A stretch of 64,000 nucleotides of DNA from Dictyostelium firmibasis (lineage: Eukaryota; Evosea; Eumycetozoa; Dictyosteliales; Dictyosteliaceae), in assembly GCA_036169595.1 (NCBI GenBank), contig CM069770.1, forward strand, positions 692,001 through 756,000. The letters are read 5' to 3'. Positions 1 through 12,223 of the stretch are shown here, piece after piece. Under the pieces are notes generated by a model, which ran no database searches, was not told the DNA's origin, and saw nothing but the letters and a program-made list of their open reading frames with translations. Numbering within the stretch: the stretch's first letter is position 1; each line of letters starts with the position of its first letter. A program made the translations under genes and the position numbers.

Positions 1-497
1 CCATTTATTATCATGAATACAATAACGTTCAACTGATTTCTCAAATCCACCTGGACATTCACCACCAAAGACATATATATATTGCTTACCATCGAAAACC
101 GCCGAAATTCTATTACGATGGAGATTCATTGGTGATACATAATTCCATTTGTTCTGTTGAATCGAATAACACTCAACCGATTGTTTCAATTGTCCACCAA
201 TAGCATAGATAAATCTAATTGTAAATTTAATTGATAAATTTGATTTTCTAATTAAATTTAATGACATTGAATTTATAATATTTATAATTTCTTCATTATT
301 CGTATTATTATCAATTATTGATTTATTTTGTAATGGTGAACCTGGTGTATTATTATTATTATTATTATTATTATTACTACTATTAGAAATTAAAGTTTGT
401 TGTGATAACGATGATGGTGAAGATGACGATGATGAAGATGACGACGACGACGACGATGATGATGCTGATGCTGATGCTGATGCTGATGAAGATGATA

Positions 498-540
<43 letters not shown>

Positions 541-1515
541 CGATGACGATGACGATGATGATGATGATGATGATGACGATGATGATAATGAAGAAGATGA
601 TTTATTATCGATTAAATCCAAACACCAAATTGATCCTCTTTCTATATTTGAAACCTGAATTGAATTTTGAATTGGTTGTAATAGGGGTTTCTTTTTATTC
701 ATAATTAAATTAATTTGTTGAATTAATGCTTTTGAATTTGGTGATGAAACTTTTGATGATGACGATGATGGAGATGTTGAAGAAGAGGAAGAATTTGAAG
801 AGGAGGAAGAAGATGAAGAAGAATGTAGCGCAGGTGAATTGGGAATTGATGGAATTGAGTTACCAAGTTCCAAATGTTCCATTTGATCATTTATATTTTG
901 TTGTTGTTGTTGTTGTTGTTGTTGGTGGTGTTGTTGTTGTGATGATTGTTGAAGATTATTACTATAATGACCACGTTTATTTTGTTGTAATTGTTTTTGT
1001 TCATTTTTTTTATTTTGTTTGTGTTCAAATTCAATATCCGATAAGAGTTGGCTGATTAAGTTTCTCTTGACATCCAACGAGTTTTTAAATTCATTGAAAT
1101 CTTGATCAACTTGATTTATCAATTGTTGAGTGATTGTATTGATTTTCATCTTAATTCTTTGCTTCTGAGTGTTCAAGTCGAGTTGGGATTGAATAACTTG
1201 TTCAGAGATCTCTCTTTGAATGTGTAGTGTGTTACGTACATGGTTTAAATATTGTTTGCTTGCCTTGTATTCCTGTCTATTTTCATTCAATATATCGTTC
1301 AATGATTTGAAGGCATGTCCATAGTGTTGATTGTCGAGATTATATATACATTTTGCACAAACACCAATACAACATTCAAAACAATAATATTGTACTTCTG
1401 AACTATGTACCAAACATTCATTATTTGTAATATAAAATATATTACCTTTCAAAAATGATTTTGGTGTTAAATTATTATTAACTACTAAATTGCTATTAAT
1501 AATATTTGTATTTGA

Positions 1516-1611
<96 letters not shown>

Positions 1612-3096
1612 GTTGTTGTTGTTATTATTATTATTATTATTATTATTAATGAGACTATTGTTATTTATAAAAATATTATTATTGCTATTAGATTTATATA
1701 TATGATGGCTATTATTAATATTATTATTGTTATGGTTATTATTAATTGTGTTATTATTAATATTGTTATTATTAGTATTGATACTATTACTGTTACTATT
1801 ATTACAACTGTACAAAAATTGATTATTATTTATATTATTTATATCATTATTTATATGATTGAAATTATTATTTGACCCCATTATTATTGGACTACTTGGT
1901 ACACTTGATGAGGTTGAGCTATTGTTGGTTGGTCTTATATGTGGTGATTGTTGTACGTTTACATTATATACATTGGAACCATTTCCGTTTACGATTGGAC
2001 TAAATCCTCCAAAAACATTGGGTGAATGATTTGGAAATGCTGGATGTTGTTCATTGTTGACGTTACTTTTACTGTAATATTGTTGAATTTGAGGTGGTGG
2101 TTGAATTGGAAGTTGTGGTTGATAAGGTGGTGATGGTGGCCGTGGTTGATTGTAGTGATTTGGATTATATGTATTTAATGTTGAAACGCTTGCAGTTTCT
2201 TCGTCAGCAAGTAATTGCATCATCGATGGTACTGGTAAAGACGATGCAGGTGATGACAAAGGATTCAATGGTAATGGTGGTACCATTAATGGTGAATACT
2301 GACCATTAGCACCACCCCCACCACTACTAGATGAGGGATGGACTCTTGGCGAGAATTGGCCATTACCATTCTGAGGCATGGCACTTCTTGGTGACAACTG
2401 TGCAGACAATAAATATGGTGATGGTGCAGGTGATCCAATAGGAGATGGTGATGTATGATGAAGTAATGGTGATTGATGTACAGTTCCACCAGCATTTCCT
2501 CTTGGTGAAGATGGATTATTATTATTATTGCCACTCAAATTCAAACTTAAACCACTCAAATTATTTAATAATGGAGGTTTCATTCCATTCATGTTTGGAC
2601 TTCCCATTGACGCAGAAGTATTAATACTATTATTACTACTATTAATACCATTATTATTATTATTATTATTATTATTGTTATTATTATTATTATTATTATT
2701 ATTGTTATTATTATTACTATTATTATTATTATTATTTATATTATTTATATTATTTCCACTATTATTAATACCGCCATTATTTTTATTATTAATATTATGA
2801 TGATGATAATGATTATTTCCATTTACACCCATACCGCTATTACCATTGATTTGATAATTTTTAAATTCGTTTACATATCTAGTTAGTTGTTCATTGTTCC
2901 ACGCTTCGTGAGAGTTTGTTTTATCGCCACAAATTCTGCAGTGGTAAAGCATTTGTTTTGATCTTGAAAAACTATTGAGTTCTAGGCAATCAGTGCAAAA
3001 ACTGTGATTACATCTCAACGTTTTTGGGTTGGTTAACAACTTTTTGCAAATAAAACATTGTGGGTAAAATTGATATCCATTCATATCAACAAACAT
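1..3096 (-). CDS. RING finger / B-box / Kelch-repeat protein, 3' end outside window
   Basis: An uninterrupted reading frame runs from an ATG at 3096 to the window edge (1032 codons, no stop), so the C-terminus is missing. Residues 14-56 form a C3HC4 RING (CFIC, CNHSFCTDC, CRIC), about 561-592 a B-box (C..H, CFEC, CAKC, H...H), followed by a charged probable coiled coil to about 700. Long Asn and Ser tracts precede the start of Kelch repeats near residue 957 (YAIGGQLKQSVE, YVFGGECPGG). RING plus B-box plus coiled coil is TRIM-like; in that family the RING is an E3 ubiquitin ligase module and a C-terminal Kelch propeller usually binds the substrate. I infer a cytosolic ubiquitin ligase. The Asn tracts (around 1520-1650 and 2640-2750) and the Ser tract (420-600) are translated triplet repeats typical of this genome. 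The specific gene is not recognised. Confidence 0.88.
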
Positions 3097-3437
3097 TATT
3101 TTTTTTTTTTTTTTTTTTTTTTATATTTAGAACAAAAAAAAAAAATAATAATAAAAAAGAGATAGAGAAATAAGAATAGAAAAAAAAAAAATAGGGATCT
3201 CTATCTATACAAGAATTTTTTTTTTTTATTAATTGCCTTTTTTAATTGTTTTTTTTTTTATTTTTTTTATACTATTTTTTTTTTTTTTTTTTTTTTTGGT
3301 TTTGATAATATTTTCTTTTTATGTTTATTATTATTTATTATATATTATGTGAATAAATGATTATTATTTTTGATCAATATATATATATATATAATTTTTT
3401 TTTATTATTTTCTTAAGAATATAAACTATTTTTATTT

Positions 3438-3481
<44 letters not shown>

Positions 3482-4402
3482 CAAATATAGAAGTTTTTAA
3501 TGTTGAAATTAATGTTTTTGTTTTATTATTTAGTTATCAATTTATTTATTTATTTGTTGTTGTTTTTTTTTTTTTTTTTTTAAGTCATAAGAGATTAGAA
3601 AATTAAAAAAAAAAAAATAAAATAAAAATAAAAAAAAGGAAAAAAAAAAAAAAAAAATTAAAAAGATTTTTAATAATAATAATCAAAAGTTTTAATTGAA
3701 ATTACAAACTGAAAAAAATTATATTAAAAAAAAAAATTAAAAAAAAATTAAAAAAAAAATAATTTTTTTAAAATGAAAAAATCATAAAAAAATTGTGCAA
3801 GTCTCCTGATTTGAGATGAGGGAAAAAAAAAATCAAAGTTGAAAAAAAAGAAATCCACCCAAGCAAAGTGATAAACAAATTAATTAAATAAAATAAATAA
3901 AGTTATAATTATTGGTGATAATAGAGTGAAATTGAATGAGTTAGTGAATATAGTTATATAGTGGGTTGTACAAATGCGAAAATGAACAATTTTGGGTGTG
4001 ATAAAAGGATTTTCAATGATTTTTTTTCTATTAAAAAAATGGAGGAAAAAAAAAATTTTAAATGAAAATTAGCTTTATTAAAAAAAATTTTATTTTTATA
4101 TTAAAATTAAAAAAAAAAAATGAATTTTTTATTTTTTATTATTTATTACTATTATGTTATATTTACTGTTTTTGGGCCTTTTTGAACAAAGTAATAATAA
4201 ATATAAAATAATTTATAAATAATTTAAAACACAATTAATACAAGATAATAAAAAATAAAATAAAAAAATATTTTTTTTTAAAAATTAATAACAATCAACA
4301 AAAAAAAAAAAAAAAAATAAAAATAAAAAAAAATAAAAAAAAAAAAGAGAAAAAAAAAGAAAAAATGATGGGGAGCATTTAATTGAAATTTAATTTTTAA
4401 AA

Positions 4403-4447
<45 letters not shown>

Positions 4448-4613
4448 ATGCCCAAAGACAATATCTTATAAGATAACTATTCTTTTAAAAGAAATTAATT
4501 TTTTTTTTCTTTTTTTGATCAATTTTTTTTTTATTTTAATTTATTTTTTATATTTTTTCACACCATCCTATTTTCTATAGTAAATAAAGATCAACCTACA
4601 CACAGTTTTTTGA

Positions 4614-4661
<48 letters not shown>

Positions 4662-5140
4662 TAATTTTTTTTTTTTTATTAATTTTTATTATTTTGTGTA
4701 TTGTCCACCATACTTTTTAAAAAAAAAAGAAAAAAAAAAATTAATAATAAAATCAAACATAAAAGACATTAAATAAAAAATTAATTTTTATTATAACTAA
4801 AAAAAAAAAAAAAAAATTAATAAATTATAAAGATAAAAAAAAAAAGAAATATTATAAAGTTATGAAACTTTTAAAGCTAAATACGAAAAAAAAAAATTTT
4901 ATTTAAATAATAGATTTTTTTTTACCTTTTTAATTCAAAGGAAATTCGTTGGTTGAGGTGTGTCAAATATTTAAAAACACTACGGTGGCGCCTTTTTTTT
5001 TTTTTATTATTTTTCAAAATTAAATTTTTGAATTTTTCTATTTTTTTTTTTTTTTTTTTTTTTTTTTATTTTTTATTTTCATAATATTAATCTTTTTTTA
5101 TAATCAGTTAACACAACACAAAAAAAAAAAAAAAAAAAAA
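3097..5140. other. Intergenic, AT homopolymers
   Basis: This stretch separates the divergent RING/Kelch and cks1 genes and presumably holds both promoters. It consists of long A and T runs with islands of mixed sequence (about 3790-4020, 4440-4500, 4930-4995). No ORF, tRNA or repeat shared with the rest of the window was seen. Confidence 0.6.
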
Positions 5141-5688
5141 ATGCCATCAGCTCCACATTATTCTTCTAAATACTATGACGATAAATATGAATATAGGTAA
5201 ATAAAGAAAATAAAATAAATAAAAAAATAATTAAAAAATAAAAATAAAAATAGGAATCCAATAAAATCAATATAAAGCCTTTTTTTTTTATTTTTTTTAT
5301 TTTTTTTTTTTTTTATATAATTTTTTTAATCTATAAAGATTATTAATATTCAGTTTTTTTAAATATTAAAATTAGACATGTAATTTTACCATCAGAAATA
5401 TCATCACTCATCCCAAGAGATGTGTTGTTAACTGAAGATGAATGTAGAAAATTAGGAATTAGACAATCCGATGGTTGGGAACATTATGCAAATCATAAAC
5501 CAGGTAAATATTTAATAGTAATAATAATAAATCTAAAAGAAACCTTAAAATATCATAATAGTTTTATTTATTAACATATATATCCTATTTCTCATTTATT
5601 TTTTTTTTTTTTTAACATTAAAGAACCACATATTCTTTTATTTAGAAGACTACACAACGGTATTCCAAATGATGTTGATTATTTGTAA
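5141..5688 (+). CDS. cks1: Cyclin-dependent kinase regulatory subunit (Cks1/Suc1)
   Basis: Three exons, 5141-5196, 5376-5503 and 5624-5688, give 82 residues, the normal size for the family. Introns begin GTAAAT and end TTAG or AAAG, and the phases join exactly: AG|A restores the Arg of the conserved YRHVILP, and G|AA restores the Glu of KPEPHILLFRR. Family landmarks present are SSKYYDD, RHVILP, GWEHYANHKPEPHILLFRR and a short tail. Cks proteins bind cyclin-dependent kinases and carry an anion pocket that docks phosphorylated substrates, promoting multisite phosphorylation in the cell cycle. The human HxPEPHxLLFRR signature is complete, so the protein should be functional. The gene is too fragmented by introns to show as a long ORF. 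It lies about 590 bp upstream of nip7 in the same direction. Confidence 0.93.
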
Positions 5689-6278
5689 ATATTTACTATT
5701 TCACTCTTTTTTTTTTTTTTTATAAGATATAAAAAAAAAAAAAAAAAAGAAAGGAAGAACAAACAGAAAGAAACAGTTACTAAAAAAAAAAAAAAAAAAA
5801 AAAAAACAAAACACCATTGTATAGAAATCTTTGAAAAAAAAAAAAAGGGGTAAAAAAAAAAAAAAACAATAACAAGTTAATATGTGTGTTAAGTCGCTAC
5901 TTATATAAATAAAAGGTTATTTAATCTAAAATAATTCACAAAGCAAAAAAAAAATAAAAATAAAAAATAAAAAAAAAATAAAAAAATAAAGAATTTTCTC
6001 TTTTCAAATTATTCATTCTTTATATTATTTTCTCTTCATTCTTAATAATTTACTTCTACAAACAAATAAGAAAATTAAAATAAAAAAACTTTTAAAAAAA
6101 AAACTTTTAAAAAAAAAAAAAAATAAAAATAATTGTCAAAAAAAAACGATCGTTTTTTTTTTTTATTGATTTTTTTTTTTATTTTTTTAATTTTTTTTTT
6201 TTTTTTTTCGTTCAAGTAAATCCAAAACATATTATCTATACCTAGTATATTTAATATACACATATATAAAGTTAAAAA
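5689..6278. other. Intergenic between cks1 and nip7
   Basis: AT-rich spacer with A runs, two short direct repeats (CTTTTAAAAAAAAA near 6088-6110) and a T tract just before nip7. It presumably contains the cks1 terminator and nip7 promoter. Nothing else was recognised. Confidence 0.5.
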
Positions 6279-7059
<781 letters not shown>

Positions 7060-7333
7060 ATTTTTTATTTTTCCCCTATTCCTCTCTTTTCAAAAAAAAA
7101 AAAAAAATAAAAAAAAAAAAATAAATAAATAAAAATATTAAAAAAAAATAACTCTTTTAGCTTTTTTTAATTATTATTATTTTTTGACAAATCTTAATCA
7201 AAAAAAGAAATGAAACAATAATATATCAAAAAAAAGAAATTATTATTTCATTTCTATCATGATGTATTAGATTTTTTTAGACTTTTTTTTTAATAGAAAA
7301 TAGAGAAAAAAACCAGAAATTATTGAGATATTT

Positions 7334-7342
7334 TCCCATAAC
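7334..7342 (+). promoter_or_regulatory. DUSE-like element (TCCCATAAC)
   Basis: The sequence TTTTCCCATAAC matches the Dictyostelium upstream sequence element (core CCCATAA or CCCACAA) known upstream of snRNA, U3 and other small RNA genes. It lies about 70 bp before the first structured-RNA candidate. The same core precedes the second candidate at 8675. Confidence 0.5.
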
Positions 7343-7399
7343 AAAGTTATGAATTGTATAGTTTTCTTAACAAAAAAATTAATAATTAAAAACTTTAGA

Positions 7400-7536
7400 A
7401 TTATTCAAATTAATCTCAATGGATAGTCGCAATCACTTTTTAAGTGCCGTGACATATCCATACTTCGCTTGTGCATCAACAAAATTTTGTTGGTTCAGGA
7501 TTTATATCTATAAGATCCTCAACTGACATCCCTTAT
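7400..7536 (+). ncRNA. Candidate structured small RNA, copy 1
   Basis: An island of mixed base composition in an AT desert, downstream of a DUSE-like element. ATGGATA (7419-7425) plus GTC pairs with GAC plus TATCCAT (7451-7461), enclosing a small CACTT/AAGTG hairpin. Two further hairpins follow (CAACAAAATTTTGTTG, and GGAT...ATCC near 7500-7520). The first hairpin is shared with copy 2, with a G-C pair replaced by A-T. No ORF is present. It does not match U1, U2, U4, U5, U6, U3 or tRNA signatures that I know. Ends are estimates. Confidence 0.45.
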
Positions 7537-7582
7537 TAATTTAAAAAAAATAAATAAAAAACAAAAAATTTTTTTATTGGTT

Positions 7583-8471
7583 TTAAGGAATGAATTTTAA
7601 AATATTTATTTTGTTTTTATTATTATTGTTTTTATTATTATTATTATTATATATATTTGGTTTGAAATAATAGAAAATAGGAGAATTTGGTAAAGTTTTA
7701 TATAAATTCATTAAAAAGCAAATAAAGATTATTATTGAAAAAACATAGAATGAATTTCGATCTATAGATAAATACTTTTCAAATAAACAATAATTAATTA
7801 AAATTCCAATAATTATCCCATTCAAATGACCAATAATTGAAGAGTTTGTAATCATAAAGCATGAATACAATAAACATAAAAATGGATAGTATGATATTAT
7901 TGAATTTGTTATTAGTTTAATATATATTACCAATAAACCAAAACATACACTATTATATATATATATATATATAGAGATATTAATAAATAAATTTTAAAAA
8001 AATATATAGATATGAATTAATTATTTACCATGAATATCCAATATAATGATTATCTAAATAATTTTCAACCATTTTTATTTTATTATTATTATAATAATTG
8101 TTTAATTTTTTTGAAAAATAAATTTCAAATAATAATAATATATTTGTTAATATTATTAAAATGATATTACATTTAAAGTAATAGTAAGAACCTTTAATAA
8201 TTTCAATTTTATTTGTATTCCATATTGATATAGAATTTAAAACTAAATGAATTAAATTTGAATGAGAAAAAGTTGATGAAATTGTCCTCCAATATTGTTT
8301 TTCTATTATTATATCCTTATAAAAGAATGATACCTTTTCAGAACTGATATCATATGCAAAGTGATATAACCAAATTAGTATATTTATTATTAAAATTATA
8401 AATGTTATAGGGCATTGTTTAACTTCAATAAAAATTTCATTATTTAATATAAAATTTTCAATTTGATTCAT
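7583..8471 (-). CDS. Rhomboid-like intramembrane protease (RHBDD1/RHBDL4-like)
   Basis: Exon 1 is 8471-8029 and exon 2 is 7949-7583; the 79-bp intron (GTAAAT...ATAG) joins TG|T and gives about 269 residues with several hydrophobic helices. Rhomboid landmarks are W-R-T-ISSTFSHSNLIHLVLNS (WR and HxxxN region), the nucleophile region GYS, then FGLLV, and the catalytic His in GHLNGIIIGI. Spacing and the FSH...HLVLN pattern look most like RHBDD1, an ER-resident protease acting on unstable membrane proteins. The Ser-His dyad is present, but the usual GxSG is GYSC because of the residue created at the splice site. The C-terminal tail is Asn/Lys-rich. Proteolytic activity is inferred. Confidence 0.75.
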
Positions 8472-8502
8472 TTTTGTTTATATTTTTATTATAACACAAG
8501 AT

Positions 8503-8538
<36 letters not shown>

Positions 8539-8674
8539 TGTGTGTACCACACCATATTTTTTATTTTTTTATTTTTTTATTTTTTTCCTATAAAAACATC
8601 TACAATTAAAGATTAACATTTTTAATTTTTTTTCTTTTTGAAAAAATTTCATAAATCAAAAGATATTTTCATTT

Positions 8675-8683
8675 TCCCATAAG
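8675..8683 (+). promoter_or_regulatory. DUSE-like element (TCCCATAAG)
   Basis: TTTTCCCATAAG occurs in the same context as the element at 7334, both preceded by AGATATTTT. It lies about 75-90 bp before the conserved start of the second structured-RNA candidate. Confidence 0.5.
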
Positions 8684-8749
8684 AAAAAAAATGATTAATT
8701 TTTTATAAAAAAGAATATTAATTTTCTTTTAAAAAATCAGTAATAATAA

Positions 8750-8930
8750 TTTAATTTAATTAAACAAATCTCAATGAATAGTCGCTATCACTTTATTTAG
8801 TGCATGACATATTCATACTTTGAATATTTTTAGCACTTCAGTCCTAACTTTTTTGTTAGTTTGGTTTTGTGGTAGATGAAAAAGGAACCTTTTTCAGTTT
8901 TTATCATCCCAAACTAACATTCCCCCTTTA
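8750..8930 (+). ncRNA. Candidate structured small RNA, copy 2
   Basis: It shares with copy 1 the block AATCTCAATGRATAGTCGC and the same long 5' hairpin: ATGAATA (8774-8780) and GTC pair with GAC and TATTCAT (8806-8816). The 3' part is unrelated in sequence but also forms hairpins: CTAAC/GTTAG near 8850, and a long TAGTTTGG/CCAAACTA stem enclosing GATGA...TCATC. No ORF is present. The sequence between the two copies is the rhomboid gene on the opposite strand. Ends are estimates. Confidence 0.45.
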
Positions 8931-9301
8931 AATAAAAGAAAAATAAAAATAAAATTTATAATTCTTATTTCTATTTATTAAAAATAATTAAAATAAAAAA
9001 AAAAAAAAAAAAATTGTAATATAACCATTTTTTTTTTTTCCATAATAATTATTTTTAAAGTGTTTTGTAGATTAACAATAATTGTTTTTTTAATATAGAT
9101 AGGTTACAAAATCTATAAAATACAATATAATAAATTACTAAATTTAAATATTTTTATTTTAAAATGATAATTTATCGTATAAAAACCTTTTTTTTTTTTT
9201 TTTTAATTTTATTATCTTTGTAACAAGTAAATAAAATTTTTTTTTTTTATATTTTTTTTTTTTTTTTTTTTTAATTAATAGAGTTTTTTTTCAATAAAAA
9301 G

Positions 9302-10672
9302 ATGAATCAAGATAATAATGTAGCAATTATTGGGATTGGTTTAAAATTTCCTGGTAAAAGTAATTCAACTGGCGAATTTTGGGAAAATTTAATTAACAAA
9401 AACAACTGTACAGTAAATGCTTCTGAAAGATTCTCCAAATTTGATAACAATACTGAAAATAATGAAAATTTTTTTGCATCACTTGTAGAATCAAAAGAGT
9501 GGGATAATTTCAATTCCAACCAATATAATATTGATTCATCAATTGAACAATTAATTGATCCTCAGTTAAAACAAATTTTAAATTGTACCACACAAGCAAT
9601 TAATGATGCAAATCTTAACGAAAATCATATTAAAGGAAGTAAAACATCATGTTTTATAGGTTCAACATCAAATGATTTTCATAATTATTTAAGATTTAAT
9701 AAAAAATTAAATTTTCCAGTTGGTTCAACTAATTATTCATTATCAAATATGGTTTCATTTATATTTGATTTAAGGTAAGTAAATATATATATATTTATTG
9801 ATTTCTTTTTTATATTATATCTAATTGTTTATTACGAATAATAAAAATGATTTTTTAGAGGACCTTCAATGACTATAAATAGTGCATGTTCATCATCATT
9901 AAATTCAATTTGTCAAGGTTATGAATCAATTATAAATGGAGATTGTGAGTATTCAATTTGTGGTGGTAGTAATTATATTTTTGATCCTGAATATCATAAA
10001 GCTTATATTGGAATGGGTATAGTTACAAAAGGTGATCAATCAAAATCATATGATGAAAAAGCTGATGGGTTTGTTAGAGGTGAAGGTGTTGGTATAATAA
10101 TATTAAAAAAACTTGATAAAGCAATAATTGATAATAATAATATATATGCAATTATTAAAGGTGTTAATAATAATTGTGATGGTTCTTTTAATAAACCATC
10201 ATATATTTATCCATCTAAAGAAGCTCAAGCAAACAATATAAATCAAGCATTATTAAATTCAAAATTAAAACCAAACCAAATTGATTACTTTGAGGCAAAT
10301 GCACCAGGTATGCCATTTTTAGATAGTGTTGAATTAGCTACAATTTCAATGGTTTTCAATTCAAATGATGATGATGACGATGATGATAAAAAAAGAACGT
10401 GTCCATTATTAATTGGTACTTATAAACCAAATATGGGTCATCTTGAAGGTGCATCAGGTATTGGTGGTTTTATTAAATGTTGTTTAATGTACAAATTTAA
10501 AATGTTTGCACCAACTTTATTATTTAATAATAACATTAGTTCAGTAGTAAATAATAATCAATTAAAATTGGTTACAGAATTAACTAGCTTTAAAAAAGAT
10601 AAAATTAATTGTGTTTTAAACAATTTTGGTGCCACTGGTTCAAATTGTAGTGTTGTTTTATCAAATTACTAA
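9302..10672 (+). CDS. Free-standing PKS-type beta-ketoacyl synthase
   Basis: Exons 9302-9774 and 9859-10672 (GTAAGT...TTTAG) join AG|A inside FDLRGPSMTINSACSSS and give 428 residues, about one ketosynthase domain and nothing more. Dictyostelium polyketide synthases are normally about 2,500-3,000 residues with this domain at the N-terminus. The N-terminal AIIGIGLKFPG and the nucleophile Cys near residue 168 in SACSSS are intact, as is the second His in NMGHLEGASG. The first His, usually EAHGTGT, reads EANAPGM (about residue 305). An acidic loop (poly-Asp) follows. Family knowledge: Cys forms the acyl-thioester and the two His drive decarboxylative condensation. The protein may be a degraded paralogue, an acyl-binding or partner protein, or an enzyme with altered chemistry. 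The ORF is clean and spliced, which argues against a recent pseudogene. Confidence 0.85.
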
Positions 10673-10780
10673 AAAAAAAAAAAAAACCAATAAAATTATT
10701 GGTGGAAGTTATAATTAATATCATACTTTATATAATCTCATAAACAAATTATAAAATTGGATCTTTTATTTGGTTTTTAT

Positions 10781-10814
<34 letters not shown>

Positions 10815-11587
10815 ATTGTGGAGTTATTTTAGGTATTTAAAAATTGTTTTTTTGTTTTTTTTTTGGGGACAAATTATTTCATTTTATTTATTTTTTTATA
10901 TTTTTTAAAAAAATGTGTTATCAATTTTAAAACTGTATTATTGGTTTAATTTTGTTTTTGAATCTAATTAATTTTTTATTTTGTTTTTTAAATATAAAAG
11001 GTTTGTAAAAGATAAAATTAGGTAAAGTGTAAAAAGTGAAAAAGAATTTTTTAATTTTTTTGTCTTTTAAAATTTTTTTTTTTTTATTAAAATTGATATC
11101 ATAGTTTTTTTGGCTCTCTCTCCTTGAGGATAGGCGTCATTTTTATTGTTTTTAACAGGCTCAATAATTTTTAAAATTAAAATTTGAGTATGAAGGTTTT
11201 TTTTTTTTTTTGATATTTTAAATTGATGTTGTTTTTAATCTGTATTCATAAGAAATGCATCGTTTATGTGTTTGAAGTTAATCACTATTTAACACTTTTT
11301 CTATAGAAGCCTTTTTATTTCATATTACAAAATTAATAGTTTTATTTTCTTTTATAGTTGATTTTGGATGAAATTAGAGTGTTACAGAACATTTAATATG
11401 AAGTAAAGAATGTTATGGAACCATTGTGATACTATGATTACGAATGTTAATCATAGCACCAGTCTGGTACATAATTATGAAAAAAAGAAAAATAAATTTT
11501 ACTTTGAAAAAAATCATTCTAACTTGAAAAAATAAAATATTAAGAAAGTGTTTTTTTTTAAGATTTTGTGCGACAAGCTTGTTTTTT

Positions 11588-11618
<31 letters not shown>

Positions 11619-11648
11619 TTTTCACATTTCATTTTATTTTTATTCAAA
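10673..11648. other. Intergenic with dispersed repeats
   Basis: The segment 10757-10900 resembles 17163-17330 downstream of the second FNIP gene (TTTGGTTTTTATTTC and a TTTTAGGTATT block). The segment 10985-11330 is a dispersed repeat, listed separately. At 11335-11530 a mixed-composition stretch with no recognised ORF leads into the small ORF at 11649. Confidence 0.55.
10985..11330 (+). repeat. Dispersed repeat, copy 1
   Basis: Shares a recognisable order of motifs with 19040-19380 and partly 19545-19660: a GGCTCTCTCTCC or GGCTGTCTCTCC block, TTTTTAACAGGCTCAAT, TTGAGTATGA, a T run, then TGATATTTTAAATT and TTTAATCTGTATTCAT. All copies have the same orientation. No coding potential is seen; the family is not identified. 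Confidence 0.65.
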
Positions 11649-11966
11649 ATGTTCAATAATGATAATAATAGCAGTGATAGTAATAAAAAAAGGAAAAATG
11701 AAAATGAAATCGAGTCATGTGTTAGTAAAAAAAGTAAATCTGAAAAATTTTGTCCAATAAAAAAATGGATTATGGAAGAGCTAGATTATTGCAAAGGTGG
11801 TGAAGAACTAATTGACAATTTTAAAGAATTATATAACAATCAAAGATTTACAGTTGAGTATGATGATTTTAGAGATTGGATTCCATTTTATTTGAAGAGA
11901 ACACATCAATATGAAGTAAAAAAAGGTGAAAAACTACCATTCCAACTTAAAAAGCAATGTAGGTAA
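11649..11966 (+). CDS. Small basic ORF preceding FNIP gene 1 (105 aa)
   Basis: It starts MFNNDNNSSDSNKKRK and carries two Lys/Arg clusters (KKRK, KKSKSEK) that look like a bipartite nuclear localisation signal. A compact C-terminal part follows (KKWIMEELDYCKGGEEL, RDWIPFYLK). A second full-length copy of the same length lies upstream of FNIP gene 5 (54790-55107). A truncated copy lies upstream of FNIP gene 4, and the first eight residues are fused to FNIP gene 3. That the frame is kept open in two divergent copies, with changes spread along it, indicates a real protein. Function is unknown. It could be a separate gene, or the first exon of the FNIP gene: the T|GTAGGT site near its end is phase-compatible with an AAAG acceptor at 12218. 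Confidence 0.65.
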   Translation: MFNNDNNSSDSNKKRKNENEIESCVSKKSKSEKFCPIKKWIMEELDYCKGGEELIDNFKELYNNQRFTVEYDDFRDWIPFYLKRTHQYEVKKGEKLPFQLKKQCR

Positions 11967-12223
11967 ACACTCCTTTATTGACACTATTTTAGTGTATATA
12001 TAAAACCTTTTTTTCAAATTTTTTATTTTTTTATATTTTTTATTTTTTTGCACTATTCGTGAATGCAGCAAAATATAACTTGTTGTATTTCAAAATACTT
12101 GAGTTTTTTTTCTAAATAAACGAGTACTTAAAATTAAAAATTAAAAGAGTCTTCAAAAAAAACTTTTTTCTAAATTTTTTTTTTTTAACACTAAATATTA
12201 AATTTTAAAAAAATAAAGATACA

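Noticed and set aside
2286-2534. Several 70-90 codon ORFs inside 1-3096
   Set aside because: They are shadow frames of the RING/B-box/Kelch gene, which is open across the same bases.
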